Assembly: GCA_036387335.1 (NCBI GenBank)
Contig: DASVTZ010000109.1
Coordinates: 1-64,000 of the forward strand
From: Longimicrobium sp.
GTDB taxonomy: Bacteria > Gemmatimonadota > Gemmatimonadetes > Longimicrobiales > Longimicrobiaceae
Direction of reading: 5' to 3'
Length of the DNA stretch: 64,000 bases
A program made the position numbers and the translations under genes. Position 1 is the stretch's first letter, and each line of letters starts with the position of its first letter. A model generated the notes under the pieces. It saw nothing but the letters and a program-made list of their open reading frames with translations. It was not told where the DNA came from and did no database searches. Below, one piece after another: positions 43,183-52,009 of the stretch.

Positions 43183-43841
43183 CGGCGCATCTCCACGCAG
43201 GCGTCGCGGCGGCGGCGCTGCACGCTGTCGCCGGGAAGCTGCGGGCGGATCTCCAGCTCGATGCGGCGGTCCGCGGGGTCGGCCTCGGCGCCGGCGCGGG
43301 CGCGGTCGGGACGCACCGGGTAGTAATGGCTGCGCCCCAGCGCCGACACGCGGCAGGCGGGGACGCCGGCGCTGTCGATCAGAAAGAGCGCCACGGTGGC
43401 GGCGCGCGCCGCGCTCAGCTCCCAGTTTCGCTCGTCGCTCCCCTCGCTGCTGGTATGCCCGACCACCTGCACCTGGTCGATCTCGTTCACCAGGCCCCCG
43501 TGCAGGAAGCGCCCGAAGTCGTGGAGGATCGCCCTTCCTTCGGGCTTGAGGCGGGCGAGCGCGTACTCGTTGCGGGGAAAGGTGGCCTCCTCGGCGATGC
43601 GCACCAGCACGTAGTCTCCCACGCGCTGCACGGCTACGCGCCGGTCCGCGGCCCCGGCGAGCGCGGCTTCGATGCGCGCCAGGTTCGACGCCTGTGCATC
43701 CGCCTGGCCCGCGCGCTGGATGGCCGGCACCGCGAGCGCCGCGAAGAGGATCAGGAAGAGGAGGGTGGTGGCGGCCAGCAGGTCGGCGAACGCCGGCCAC
43801 GGGCCGCCATCGCCCTCCTCTTCTCCCATGCCGTATCGCAT
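43179..43841 (-). CDS. MotB/ZorB-like stator subunit with OmpA-type domain
   Basis: A 220-aa protein. One N-terminal membrane helix (about 17-41) carries Asp20 in WPAFADLLAATTLLFLILFAAL, matching the proton-binding Asp position of MotB and ZorB. A short coil follows, then an OmpA/MotB peptidoglycan-binding domain (about 95-205): VQVVGHTSSEGSDERNWELS, AARAATVALFL and VSALGRSHYYPV. In MotB and ZorB this domain anchors the stator to the wall while the Asp conducts H+. It pairs with the MotA/ZorA-like gene 3 bp upstream. Compared with flagellar MotB it is short and has no plug region that I can see. Confidence 0.85.
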   Translation of the reverse strand: MRYGMGEEEGDGGPWPAFADLLAATTLLFLILFAALAVPAIQRAGQADAQASNLARIEAALAGAADRRVAVQRVGDYVLVRIAEEATFPRNEYALARLKPEGRAILHDFGRFLHGGLVNEIDQVQVVGHTSSEGSDERNWELSAARAATVALFLIDSAGVPACRVSALGRSHYYPVRPDRARAGAEADPADRRIELEIRPQLPGDSVQRRRRDACVEMRR

Positions 43842-43844
43842 CCG

Positions 43845-45641
43845 CTAGCTCCCGAAGCCGAGGAGTGGGAGCAGGGCCCGGACGCCCACGTAGAGCCCGT
43901 ACGCCAGCCCCAGCGCGGCGAGGGTGCCCGCGGCCTGCGACAGGGCGAGCTGCACCCGCGTGGGGCCGCTCTCCCGCTCCAGCGTCCCCGCGATGCGGCG
44001 CAGCAGGGCGCTCACCTCCGGATCGCGCCCGTCGCCCTGGTACGCGGTTACGGGGGCGCGCTCCGAGGCGCGGGCGGCGGCTTCCCGCAGCGCCTCGACG
44101 GCCGCGGAGAGGCGGCCGTTGACGCTCTCCGCCGCATGGGCCCACGAGGCGGCGGCGCGCTCGTCCACGCCGGTCACGCGGTCGGCCACCTGCTGCAGCA
44201 CCTGCTCCACGGTGCCGATGGCGGGCTGCGCGCGGCCTACCGCTTCGGCGACGGCTTCCATGCGCGCTACCACGGCTTCGCTGCCCTCGCGCAGCGCGGC
44301 GATCGTCTGCTGGACGCCGGCGGCCGTGCGCTCGGCGCCGGCCTGGTATCCGCTCAGGGAGCCGAGCGCATCGTGCAGCGTGACGGCGCTCTGCCGCATC
44401 AGCTCGATGCCCTGCTCCGAGGTGCGGGAGCGCTCCTCCACCGTGTCCACGATCCCGTGGTAGGCCCGCGCGACGCCCTCCACCGTCCCGGCGAGGTCGC
44501 CCACGCGGCGCTGCAGCTCGCGCAGCTCGCTCCCGGTCTTCTCGTGCAGCGCCTCGTCCTGCTGCGCGGTCAGCTCCACCAGGCGCTCGTTCAGCCGTTC
44601 GAACGCCTCGTGGAAGCTCTCCGACAGCCCATTCATCCCCGACTCGAGCCCCTCGATGGCGCGCCCCGTGTCTCGGACGGACGAGGCGGTCTCGCGCAGC
44701 TCGCGGACGGCTTCGGTGAGCGGATCGACCGAGCCGCCGCCGTGCAGCCCACCGTAAAGGAACTCGGTGGAGACCAGCTCCAGCCGCTCCAGCAGGTTGC
44801 GGCGCCCGGTGGCCAGCCCCTGCGCCATCAGCCCCACGGCGATGGCGCCCACCAGCGCCAGCGCATTGCCCCCGAAGGCATCGGCCACCGCGCGCAGCGG
44901 CGCGGCGATGTCGGCGCCGCCCGGCTGCGCCCCGCCCGTCTGCGACACCGCGTCGATCAGCCCGGGGAGCGCCGTCTTTACGCCGGCGAAGGTGCCCAGC
45001 ACGGCCAGCAGCAGGAGGAGCGACGAGGCGTAGCGCGCGAACACGCCGTACCGCGCCGTGCGCGTCTCCGCGATCCCGCGCAGCTCGTCGGGCGAGACGC
45101 GGAGATAGGGGTCGTGTGCTTTCTCCAGGATGCGCCGCACGCGGTCGTCGATCAGCGTCTCTACCTGCCCGCCCGCCTCGGCCGTGTACTCGCGCTCGCC
45201 GCCGCGGAAGAGCGACTCGCGCCGCGACGCGGGGGCAAACACCAGCCCGAGCCCCTCGCGGCCGTGCAGGTGGACCCACTCGACGTCCTCCTCCTCGCGG
45301 GCCATCTCGGCGCGGTCCTGGTGCACGGTCCACAGGGCCCCGCCGAACAGCAGGATGCCGAGCGCGATCAGCCCGGTGAGGGCGTAGTTCGGTTCCGGGC
45401 CGAGGCCCATGAGCTCGCCGATCGCCCCCAGCAGCGTCCCCCTGGCGCGTGCGAGGAGCACCCCGAACAGGGCCGTGCTCGCGACCAGGTAGAAGATGAC
45501 CCCCAACCATTCGTAGACGGCGGCCGACCGGTTCCCGCGCGGCGGCAGGGCCAGCCGCCCCAGCGTCTTGGGCGGCGCGGTGGGGAGCGGCGGCGGAGCT
45601 GGCGTCGTGTCGGGCGGCGGGGCGGAGATCGTATCGGTCAT
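43845..45641 (-). CDS. MotA/TolQ/ZorA-like stator subunit with long coiled-coil tail
   Basis: A 598-aa membrane protein. Helices at about 41-64, 86-107, 203-226 (ASSLLLLLAVLGTFAGVKTA) and 259-278 (ALALVGAIAVGLMAQGLATG) give the MotA/ExbB/TolQ core, with the LGTFAGV motif at 215-221. A long, nearly continuous coiled coil of about 270 residues follows (300-565; LTAQQDEALHEKTGSELREL, VEERSRTSEQGIELM), and a final hydrophobic segment (577-595). The stator core plus long cytoplasmic tail is the layout of ZorA of the Zorya anti-phage system, though the extra C-terminal membrane helix differs. ATG 45641 overlaps the upstream stop by 4 nt; the frame upstream of it is a shadow. Confidence 0.83.
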   Translation of the reverse strand: MTDTISAPPPDTTPAPPPLPTAPPKTLGRLALPPRGNRSAAVYEWLGVIFYLVASTALFGVLLARARGTLLGAIGELMGLGPEPNYALTGLIALGILLFGGALWTVHQDRAEMAREEEDVEWVHLHGREGLGLVFAPASRRESLFRGGEREYTAEAGGQVETLIDDRVRRILEKAHDPYLRVSPDELRGIAETRTARYGVFARYASSLLLLLAVLGTFAGVKTALPGLIDAVSQTGGAQPGGADIAAPLRAVADAFGGNALALVGAIAVGLMAQGLATGRRNLLERLELVSTEFLYGGLHGGGSVDPLTEAVRELRETASSVRDTGRAIEGLESGMNGLSESFHEAFERLNERLVELTAQQDEALHEKTGSELRELQRRVGDLAGTVEGVARAYHGIVDTVEERSRTSEQGIELMRQSAVTLHDALGSLSGYQAGAERTAAGVQQTIAALREGSEAVVARMEAVAEAVGRAQPAIGTVEQVLQQVADRVTGVDERAAASWAHAAESVNGRLSAAVEALREAAARASERAPVTAYQGDGRDPEVSALLRRIAGTLERESGPTRVQLALSQAAGTLAALGLAYGLYVGVRALLPLLGFGS

Positions 45642-46447
45642 AGCGGCCTCGCCGTCCCTTTGCGCAGCACGGTGCCGGCCGAGGCCACCACCGCGGGCTG
45701 GGTGGCCTGGTACCGGGCCCCCGGCTCGCGGCGCTCCCATCCGAAGAAGGTGCTCCAGCGCTGCAGCGCCGCGTCGCTGAGCGGCACTCGCGGGTTCAGC
45801 CACACCTCGCGCTCGCCGCCCCTGTGCTCCAGCCACGCTTCGGGCGGGTGGCGGTCGCTGGGGACGACCGCGTCGTTGCGGGCCTCCACGGGCGCCGCGG
45901 TGGACGACGGCTCGTAGGGCTGCGCGGCGGCCGGCGGGGTCACGACCGAATCGAAGGCGAAGGGGGCGGGATCGGACCCCCGGGTGTGCTCGTCGCGCCC
46001 GGAGCGCAGGCCCAGTTGGCGTGCATCATCCTGCCACGCGCCGCCGTAGACGGGCGACGGGTCCCGCCTGGCGTCCCGGACCGGGTCGCGGTATGCGTCG
46101 CGCGCCGTTCCGCCCATCGGCTCGGGGCGCGACGGGCTCACGCGCGGCTGTTCGGCCGCGAGCGCCCCGGAGAGGCCCTGCTGGAGCAGGTCGGCGACGT
46201 GCCGGATGTCGTCGCGGAGCACGTGCAGCCCGCGGATCTCTTCGCGGATCGACCTGAGGTCGTCGCCGTGCAGGCGCACGGTGGCCCCGTCCTCCGCACC
46301 CGCGCGATTCACCATCCGCATGACGGGGCTCGGCGGCGGCACGTACTCCGCGGCGCGCGGACCCTCCCGCATCCGCCAGGCACGGGCCAGCAGCAGCGCC
46401 CCCGCGAGGACGCCCACGCCCGCCAGGGACCAGAGGAGAGCGTTCAT
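45638..46447 (-). CDS. Membrane-anchored low-complexity linker protein
   Basis: A 269-aa protein of unknown family. One N-terminal membrane helix (LLWSLAGVGVLAGALLLARAW) is followed by a short helical segment (HGDDLRSIREEIRGLHVLRDDIRHVADLLQQGLSGAL, about 60-98), a disordered Arg/Asp/Pro-rich middle, and a folded-looking end (DAALQRWSTFFGWERREPGARYQATQP). Both ends overlap neighbours by 4 nt (Hsp70-like gene upstream, MotA/ZorA-like gene downstream), so it is produced in step with them. It may tether the cytoplasmic NTPases to the stator. Confidence 0.75.
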   Translation of the reverse strand: MNALLWSLAGVGVLAGALLLARAWRMREGPRAAEYVPPPSPVMRMVNRAGAEDGATVRLHGDDLRSIREEIRGLHVLRDDIRHVADLLQQGLSGALAAEQPRVSPSRPEPMGGTARDAYRDPVRDARRDPSPVYGGAWQDDARQLGLRSGRDEHTRGSDPAPFAFDSVVTPPAAAQPYEPSSTAAPVEARNDAVVPSDRHPPEAWLEHRGGEREVWLNPRVPLSDAALQRWSTFFGWERREPGARYQATQPAVVASAGTVLRKGTARPL

Positions 46448-49400
46448 CCGTCACCTCGCGCGTAGGCGGCGACGAACGCGTCCATCAGATGCTCCAGTAC
46501 CGCCCCGGCCTCCACCATGAACAGCGAGCCGGGAAGGCCGTGCGTCTCCCGCAGCAGCCTTTCCAGCCGCCCCCGCGCGGCCTGCTGGATCCCCTCGGCG
46601 CCCATCTCCCGCAGCGCCGCCTCCAGGTGATCGGGGAAGGCGGCCCAGGGTCCGCCCACCCCCGCCAGCCGCTCCCGCGCGACCGCCGCCAGCGTGGTGT
46701 GGAAGCGGTCGATCTCCATGGGGCCGCTCTCCCAGCGGATGCCGCTGATGGTGTCGCCGGTCGCCTTGAGGTGCGGCGCGATGCGCGAGGTGGCGGCGTA
46801 GCGCACCGCGTCGGCGCCGGCGCGCTCGATGGTCACGGACTCGCCGACCACCGAGCGCTGGGCATCTGCGGCCAGGGTGAGCTTCGTGGCGTCGACTCCC
46901 GCCACGAGCCCCAGCGCCACTTCGTGCTTGGGCGCGCGGCTCGGCACCACGCGCGGCGGCTTCGACTGCGGCACCCCGCGCGCGGAGGCAAGCACCGAGA
47001 GCAGCACCTCGCGAAACGGATTCGACACGGTGTCGCCCCACTCGCGCTGCAGCCACTCCAGGAAGCGGCTTCCGTTCCCCGCAAGCACCACGGCGTCCAG
47101 GCGCAGGTCGGGGTGCGTGGCGTCGAGGGCGCGCAGCAGCAGCCCCGTGTGGTGGAAGGCGGCCGCGAAGAAGTAGAGCACCGCGCCCCGGAATGCGCCG
47201 TACGCGGGTGTCTCGCGAAAGCGGAGCGCGCCGTCGCCGCGGTACCATGGGGTGCGCAGCAGGTAGCCGAGCGCCAGCGCGTCGTGCCCCTCGCTCTCGA
47301 ACTTGCGCAGCGGCTCCAGCTGCGACTCGGGGAGCCCGTTCGCCCTGGCCCACGCGGCGAACGCGCGCACGAAGGGGTTGGTGAAGCCCCTGGTGTCGCC
47401 GTGGCGCACGCGCGAGCTCACCAGGTCGCGCCCGCCCCAGCGCAGCGAGTCCAGCACCAGCGCCGTGCCGCGCGCGTACACGGCCAGGTCGGTGGTGCCC
47501 CCGCCCACGTCCATGATCACGGACGCGTCGCCGGCCACCGTCACGGCGCCGCGGCCCACGAAGTACTGGAGCGCGCTCTGCCCCTCGTCCACGGCGCGGG
47601 CCAGCCGCGGGCGGCCGGGTGCGTCCGCCGCGCCCTCGGCGGAGGCTCCCAGCACGCCGCGCCAGCGCGCCTGCAGGTCGCTGAGCCGATCGGCCTCGAA
47701 AGCGCGCGGGTAGGCGTACGAAAAGGTGACGTTCTCCGGCCGCACCCCCGCCTCGCGGGCGCTGGCCAGGGCAAGCGCCGCCACGTTGCGCAGGAAGACG
47801 GAGGCCAGGAACTCCTCGCGCTCGCTGGTGGACCACTTCAGGTCGTCGGCCACGCGGTTGCGCCCGTCGTCCTTCACCCACCCCGCGAAGGGAACGTTCA
47901 CCCGCAGCGCCACCGGCTCGCGCCCCGCGTCGGTGTACGACGGGATCCCGGTGACGTGCACGACCGCGCTGTTGAACGGCTCGGGCGCGATCTTCTCGGG
48001 GAAGAAGAACGAGTCGGCGGAGAAGGGCAGGTCGCCTTCCGCCCGCGTGACGGCCAGGAGGAGCCTGTCGTGCTGGAGCACCGCCGGGTCCGGTACCCCG
48101 TCCTTGCGGATGGCCAGCACGGTGTTGGAGGTGCCGAAGTCCACGCCCACCGTCCAGCGGTCGGCGGAGGGCGCGGGGGCGGGGCGGTAGCGGGGAAGGA
48201 GCACGCCGAGCCCCTGCGGCGCCAGGCCGGGACCGCGGTCGGCCTCGAAGGCCAGCACGGTGGGGGCGCGCTCGAAGGCGTAGGTGGACGCCTCTCCGGA
48301 CCGCTGCACGTGCCCAGCGCCGGGGAGCTCCGCGCCGTCAGCGAACGCCGTCAGCCGCAGCGTCGTCGAAGGGTGGATCGGCCCCGCGGCGGGGTCCAGG
48401 CGGAACACCGCGTAGTGGCGCCAGTCGTCGGCCTCGAAGGCGGGCCACACCACCACCTGCGGCCCCCCCTGTTCCTCCCGGATCTGGGCCCCGGTGTAGC
48501 GCCGTGTGATCCGGATCTCCTCCGGGTGCTCGGTCCCCACGGGGATGGTGAGCGTCACGCGCACCTCGCCGGGGCGCGGCACGTCTATGCGCAGCCAGCG
48601 CTCCACCTCCGCGGGCTGGAACCAGCGGAAGAAGTCGGGCTTGAGCGGAAGCGCGATCTGCGGCTGCGCGAACGGCCCCTGGGTCACCGAGGGGTCGGCG
48701 TGGTAGCACTCGTGCCCATACGCGCCCTGCGAGTCCATCGGGTAGCTGAGGATCACCAGCGCGTCGGCCAGCCAGTCCGTCTCGGGAAGGACCCAGCGGC
48801 GCCGGTGCGAGGTGCCGGGAAGAACCTCGCGCTCGCGGGTCCGCTCCAGCCCCGCGGGAAGCTCCGTGCGGGGCAGCCCTTCGCCGTAGATGCCGTCGAA
48901 GGTGCCGGGAACCAGCACCAGGGGCCGCGGCTCAGGTCCGGTGGTGGCGCGCAGCTCCCAGCGGCTGGGGGGATGGTCCGCGCCGCCCGTGTGGAGCACG
49001 ACCCCCGCGAAGGCCTGCTCGCCGGCGGGGCGCAGCGCCAGCTTGCGGATCTGCGCGTCGAGGTTCTCGGGGCGCGCCAGCTCACCCTGCCGGTGCCCGG
49101 CGGCCCGCCGCGCGTCGTCCACGGAGTCGGCGAGCCACTTGGCCACCCCGCGGCGCACCGCCTCCACGTCCACGTACTCCGAGGGCGCGGGCCGCGGAGC
49201 CAGCATCTGCGGGAGCACCACCGTGGCCACGTAGCGCTGGAACGAGAACTCGCGGTCGCGCAGGGGGCGGGCCGGCATCCCCGCCGCGTAGCGGAAGAGG
49301 TCGGGATAGTCCTCGTGCGCGGCGTCCTCGGCCGTGAACAGCACGGTGTAGGGCGAAGACGCGAAGACGGGCCGTCCGTCGACCGTGGCGAGGGTGATGA

Positions 49401-49851
49401 CGGGGAGCGCGCTGGCCTCGCGCGTCTCGTGCTGCGCGGTGCGCGGCGCCAGGTCCACCAGCGCGGACGCGTAGTCGCGCACCCGCGCGGTCACGTCGCT
49501 CTCCGCCGCCAGCTCGGGTACGCGCACCCGCGTCGTCTCCAGCCGCAGCGTCTGCGGCCCGCACACCCAGGCCAGCTGCAGCGCGTCGAGCATCTCGTTC
49601 TCCACCAGCGCGCGGGCCGGGTGCTGGGGGTCGAGCATGGCGTCGCGGAACAGGTAGAGCCGCGCCCACGGGCTGGGCACGGACTGGACGCGCGTGCGGA
49701 ACGCGCCGCCGTCGTCGTCGCGGGGCACCTCCAGCTTGCCCAGCTCGGCGGGGCCCTCCACCACGCTCCAGCGGCCGGGCGGAAGGTCGGGAACGTTGGT
49801 CTGCGGGCGGAACCGCGGCAGAAGCCGGCGGGCGCGTGAAGGCGTGGCCAT
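46444..49851 (-). CDS. Hsp70/actin-like (ASKHA) ATPase with long N-terminal extension
   Basis: A 1135-aa protein. The C-terminal half is an ASKHA nucleotide-binding fold: phosphate-1 motif VGVDFGTSN at 568-576, phosphate-2 motif DVGGGTTDLAVY from 781, and an adenosine-type motif VVLAGNGSRFLEW near 918-930. The first 560 residues are a beta-rich unknown region (VVEGPAELGKLEVPRDDDGG, VRVTLTIPVGTEHPEEIRITRRYTG). There is no substrate-binding domain typical of DnaK. Very large Hsp70-like proteins of the SrfB type are known in bacteria, but I cannot confirm that assignment. It begins 1 bp after the tubulin-like stop and overlaps the linker gene, linking an actin-fold ATPase with a tubulin-fold GTPase in one operon. 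Confidence 0.85.
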   Translation of the reverse strand: MATPSRARRLLPRFRPQTNVPDLPPGRWSVVEGPAELGKLEVPRDDDGGAFRTRVQSVPSPWARLYLFRDAMLDPQHPARALVENEMLDALQLAWVCGPQTLRLETTRVRVPELAAESDVTARVRDYASALVDLAPRTAQHETREASALPVITLATVDGRPVFASSPYTVLFTAEDAAHEDYPDLFRYAAGMPARPLRDREFSFQRYVATVVLPQMLAPRPAPSEYVDVEAVRRGVAKWLADSVDDARRAAGHRQGELARPENLDAQIRKLALRPAGEQAFAGVVLHTGGADHPPSRWELRATTGPEPRPLVLVPGTFDGIYGEGLPRTELPAGLERTREREVLPGTSHRRRWVLPETDWLADALVILSYPMDSQGAYGHECYHADPSVTQGPFAQPQIALPLKPDFFRWFQPAEVERWLRIDVPRPGEVRVTLTIPVGTEHPEEIRITRRYTGAQIREEQGGPQVVVWPAFEADDWRHYAVFRLDPAAGPIHPSTTLRLTAFADGAELPGAGHVQRSGEASTYAFERAPTVLAFEADRGPGLAPQGLGVLLPRYRPAPAPSADRWTVGVDFGTSNTVLAIRKDGVPDPAVLQHDRLLLAVTRAEGDLPFSADSFFFPEKIAPEPFNSAVVHVTGIPSYTDAGREPVALRVNVPFAGWVKDDGRNRVADDLKWSTSEREEFLASVFLRNVAALALASAREAGVRPENVTFSYAYPRAFEADRLSDLQARWRGVLGASAEGAADAPGRPRLARAVDEGQSALQYFVGRGAVTVAGDASVIMDVGGGTTDLAVYARGTALVLDSLRWGGRDLVSSRVRHGDTRGFTNPFVRAFAAWARANGLPESQLEPLRKFESEGHDALALGYLLRTPWYRGDGALRFRETPAYGAFRGAVLYFFAAAFHHTGLLLRALDATHPDLRLDAVVLAGNGSRFLEWLQREWGDTVSNPFREVLLSVLASARGVPQSKPPRVVPSRAPKHEVALGLVAGVDATKLTLAADAQRSVVGESVTIERAGADAVRYAATSRIAPHLKATGDTISGIRWESGPMEIDRFHTTLAAVARERLAGVGGPWAAFPDHLEAALREMGAEGIQQAARGRLERLLRETHGLPGSLFMVEAGAVLEHLMDAFVAAYARGDG

Positions 49852-49852
49852 C

Positions 49853-51415
49853 TCAGTCCTCCTCCTGGCCGGGCTGTTCGGCTTCGGGGAAACGGTCTTC
49901 GGAAAAACGCTCGCTTCCGGCGCGCAGCACCTCCATGAACGCGCCGAACCCGCCGTTCCTGCGGCGCGCGGCCTCGGTGTTCCAGGCGCGGAAGACGTTG
50001 AACACGTCGTCCGAGCGCCGCCCCCGCTCGCCGCCGCGGCCGAAGCCCTCGATCAGCGCGTGGGTCGGCACCCGGCTGGGCTGGTCCTCGGTGGCGGCGG
50101 CCAGGCGCAGCGCCGGGGTGGAGCGCCGCAGCTCGCGGAGCCACTCCCAGGTGCTCATCCAGCTCTGCCCCACGGCGTCCAGCGCGTCGGAGCGGTCGGA
50201 CCAGGTGGCGGGCGGCAGGCGCAGGAGCTCCGCCCAGGTCACGCCGTGAAGCTGCGCCGCCAGGTCGGACGGAGACCTGCCGTCGGGGCGAAAGAAGGTG
50301 AGAAAAGTGTGCAGGGCCACCAGCGCCCCCTTGAGCGCGCGCCGCGTCCCACGGTCCACCGGGAGGTCGCCCCACCCGGGTTCGTCGCTCCCCACGCCGG
50401 TCGCGCGGTAGATGGGGAGCCGGTCCTCGCGCTCCTCGCCTCCGCGCGCCGTGAAGTCGAGCGCGGCCAGCGCCGCGAAGAGCTCCACGTAGTGCGGCGC
50501 GTTGGCCTGCGCCTCGCCGCCCAGCTCGTTGCGCGCCTGCTCGCGCGGAACGCCGTCGCCCACCAGGTAATAGGCGCCATAGCCGGGGTCGCGCGCGCGG
50601 TCCAGGTAGGTGGGAAGCGCGCCCGCCGCGTTGTGCGCGAAGAGCGCGTTCTCCGGCCGGGGTCCGCCGTCGGCCGGGGCGCCGCCCGGGGTGGGGAGGG
50701 TGAAGTAGGGGAGGAGGAGCGCCGCGCCCAGCCTCGCCCGCGCCGCGCCGCGGATGGCGGACGCGCCGGGCCGCTGCTGCACCCCGTCGCGCAGCGCCCT
50801 TCCCACGACGGGGAGCGCGGCCGCCCCGGTGCCGCCGAAGACGGAGCCCGCCGCAAAGAACACGGTGGCGCCCGCGGCTCCGTGGTACTGCGACAAGAGC
50901 TGCGCGAAGAACGCCTGGTCGCGCAGGCGGTTCATGAAGATGGTGCCCACCGAGGGGACGCCGCGGAAGCCCATCGACAGGTCCATCTCCCGCACGCGGC
51001 GCGAGTTGAGCAGGTCGAAGAGCACGCCCAGCTCGGGCGCGTCGGCGTCCATCACCTGCCGGTCGACTCCCGCGGCGAAGCGGGTGTCCGGCATGTAGCC
51101 GTCGTCCGCGATGGGCGACCAGACGCGCGACTCGGGGAGGGCGTCCACCACCTCGGTGCGAAAGAAGCCGGTCGCGGCACCGGCGTCCGCCAGCCGCGCG
51201 CGCGCCTCTCGATACTGGTCGAGGACGCGGCCCACGCGTGTGATGGCGGCGTTCCCCTGGTCGGGGTCCACCAGCAGAACCCGGAGCTGCGCCGGACCCA
51301 GCCCCAGCGCGCAGAGGTGAAGCAGCGGCTCCAGCGCGCGGGCGCCGCTGCCGCCCAGCGCCAGGTACACCAGCGTCCGCTGGCGGTATTCGGGGGAGAG
51401 AAGGTTCGCGCTCAT
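49853..51415 (-). CDS. Tubulin/FtsZ-like GTPase (Tubulin_2 type)
   Basis: A 520-aa protein with the tubulin/FtsZ GTPase layout: an N-terminal nucleotide-fold start YLALGGSGARALEPLLHL (about 17-35), LLVDPDQGN at 47-55, and the Gly-rich tubulin signature region FFAAGSVFGGTGAAALP at 186-202, close to the GGGTGTG of FtsZ. Helices and a disordered acidic tail (SERFSEDRFPEAEQPGQEED) follow. It resembles tubulin-like (Tubulin_2) proteins of unknown role rather than FtsZ itself, which is about 380 aa. ATG 51415 lies 5 bp after the membrane-protein stop. The frame to 51928 is a shadow of that gene. Confidence 0.82.
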   Translation of the reverse strand: MSANLLSPEYRQRTLVYLALGGSGARALEPLLHLCALGLGPAQLRVLLVDPDQGNAAITRVGRVLDQYREARARLADAGAATGFFRTEVVDALPESRVWSPIADDGYMPDTRFAAGVDRQVMDADAPELGVLFDLLNSRRVREMDLSMGFRGVPSVGTIFMNRLRDQAFFAQLLSQYHGAAGATVFFAAGSVFGGTGAAALPVVGRALRDGVQQRPGASAIRGAARARLGAALLLPYFTLPTPGGAPADGGPRPENALFAHNAAGALPTYLDRARDPGYGAYYLVGDGVPREQARNELGGEAQANAPHYVELFAALAALDFTARGGEEREDRLPIYRATGVGSDEPGWGDLPVDRGTRRALKGALVALHTFLTFFRPDGRSPSDLAAQLHGVTWAELLRLPPATWSDRSDALDAVGQSWMSTWEWLRELRRSTPALRLAAATEDQPSRVPTHALIEGFGRGGERGRRSDDVFNVFRAWNTEAARRRNGGFGAFMEVLRAGSERFSEDRFPEAEQPGQEED

Positions 51416-51420
51416 CTCGC

Positions 51421-51951
51421 TCACCCCTGTCCCGGGATCCACCGCGGCCACGGGCAGCCGCGGTAGTGGAAGAAGCCACCCGTGGCAGGCCACCGGCCCA
51501 GGAGCCGCGTGGCGAGCAGCGAGACGGCGGCGAAGGCGAGCGCGCCCCAGAACAGCCCCGCCACCATTCGCGGGAGAAGCAGATCCAGCGGGATATCGAC
51601 GGGGAACGCCGCGGGGCGCGTGCTGCAGCTTCCGGCGCGCGCGTGCACGGGCGAGAACTGGCCCACCGCCAGCGGCACGAAGAGGCAGAGGAGTCCCGCG
51701 AGCCCGAGGGCGCCCCACCAGCGCAGCACGAAGCCGCGGTTGAGGCTGGCGCGCGGGAGCAGATAGCACCCCAGCAGGATCGCCACGACCAGCGCGATGG
51801 AGACGGCCGCCATCAGCTGCCAGCGCGCCGCGATCTCGGCCGCGTTGTAGAGCCCGCCGGGATCGGCGGGGTCGCCCGCGCGCGGCGGGGGGCAGTCGAG
51901 GCGCGCGCCGACCGGCGGAAGCGCCCACAGGTGAAGGAGCCAGAGCAGCAT
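51421..51951 (-). CDS. Multi-helix membrane protein of the stator/cytoskeletal operon
   Basis: A 176-aa protein with an N-terminal hydrophobic stretch (LLWLLHLWALPPVGARLDC) and three further clear membrane helices (WQLMAAVSIALVVAILLGCYLLP; GALGLAGLLCLFVPLAVGQF; MVAGLFWGALAFAAVSLLATRLL). No family is recognised. A loop with Cys residues (SPVHARAGSCSTRP) probably faces outside. It lies 58 bp after the vWA-like lipoprotein gene and 5 bp before the tubulin-like gene. Confidence 0.75.
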   Translation of the reverse strand: MLLWLLHLWALPPVGARLDCPPPRAGDPADPGGLYNAAEIAARWQLMAAVSIALVVAILLGCYLLPRASLNRGFVLRWWGALGLAGLLCLFVPLAVGQFSPVHARAGSCSTRPAAFPVDIPLDLLLPRMVAGLFWGALAFAAVSLLATRLLGRWPATGGFFHYRGCPWPRWIPGQG

Positions 51952-52009
51952 GGGATCTCGTGGCGGATGGAAGTGGATGCCGGCCCGCACGGTGCGGCGG
52001 CGGCCTCGG

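Noticed and set aside
45642-45836. Upstream extension of the MotA/ZorA-like frame
   Set aside because: Overlaps the linker gene in another frame; the ATG at 45641 has the same 4-nt overlap pattern as the rest of the operon.
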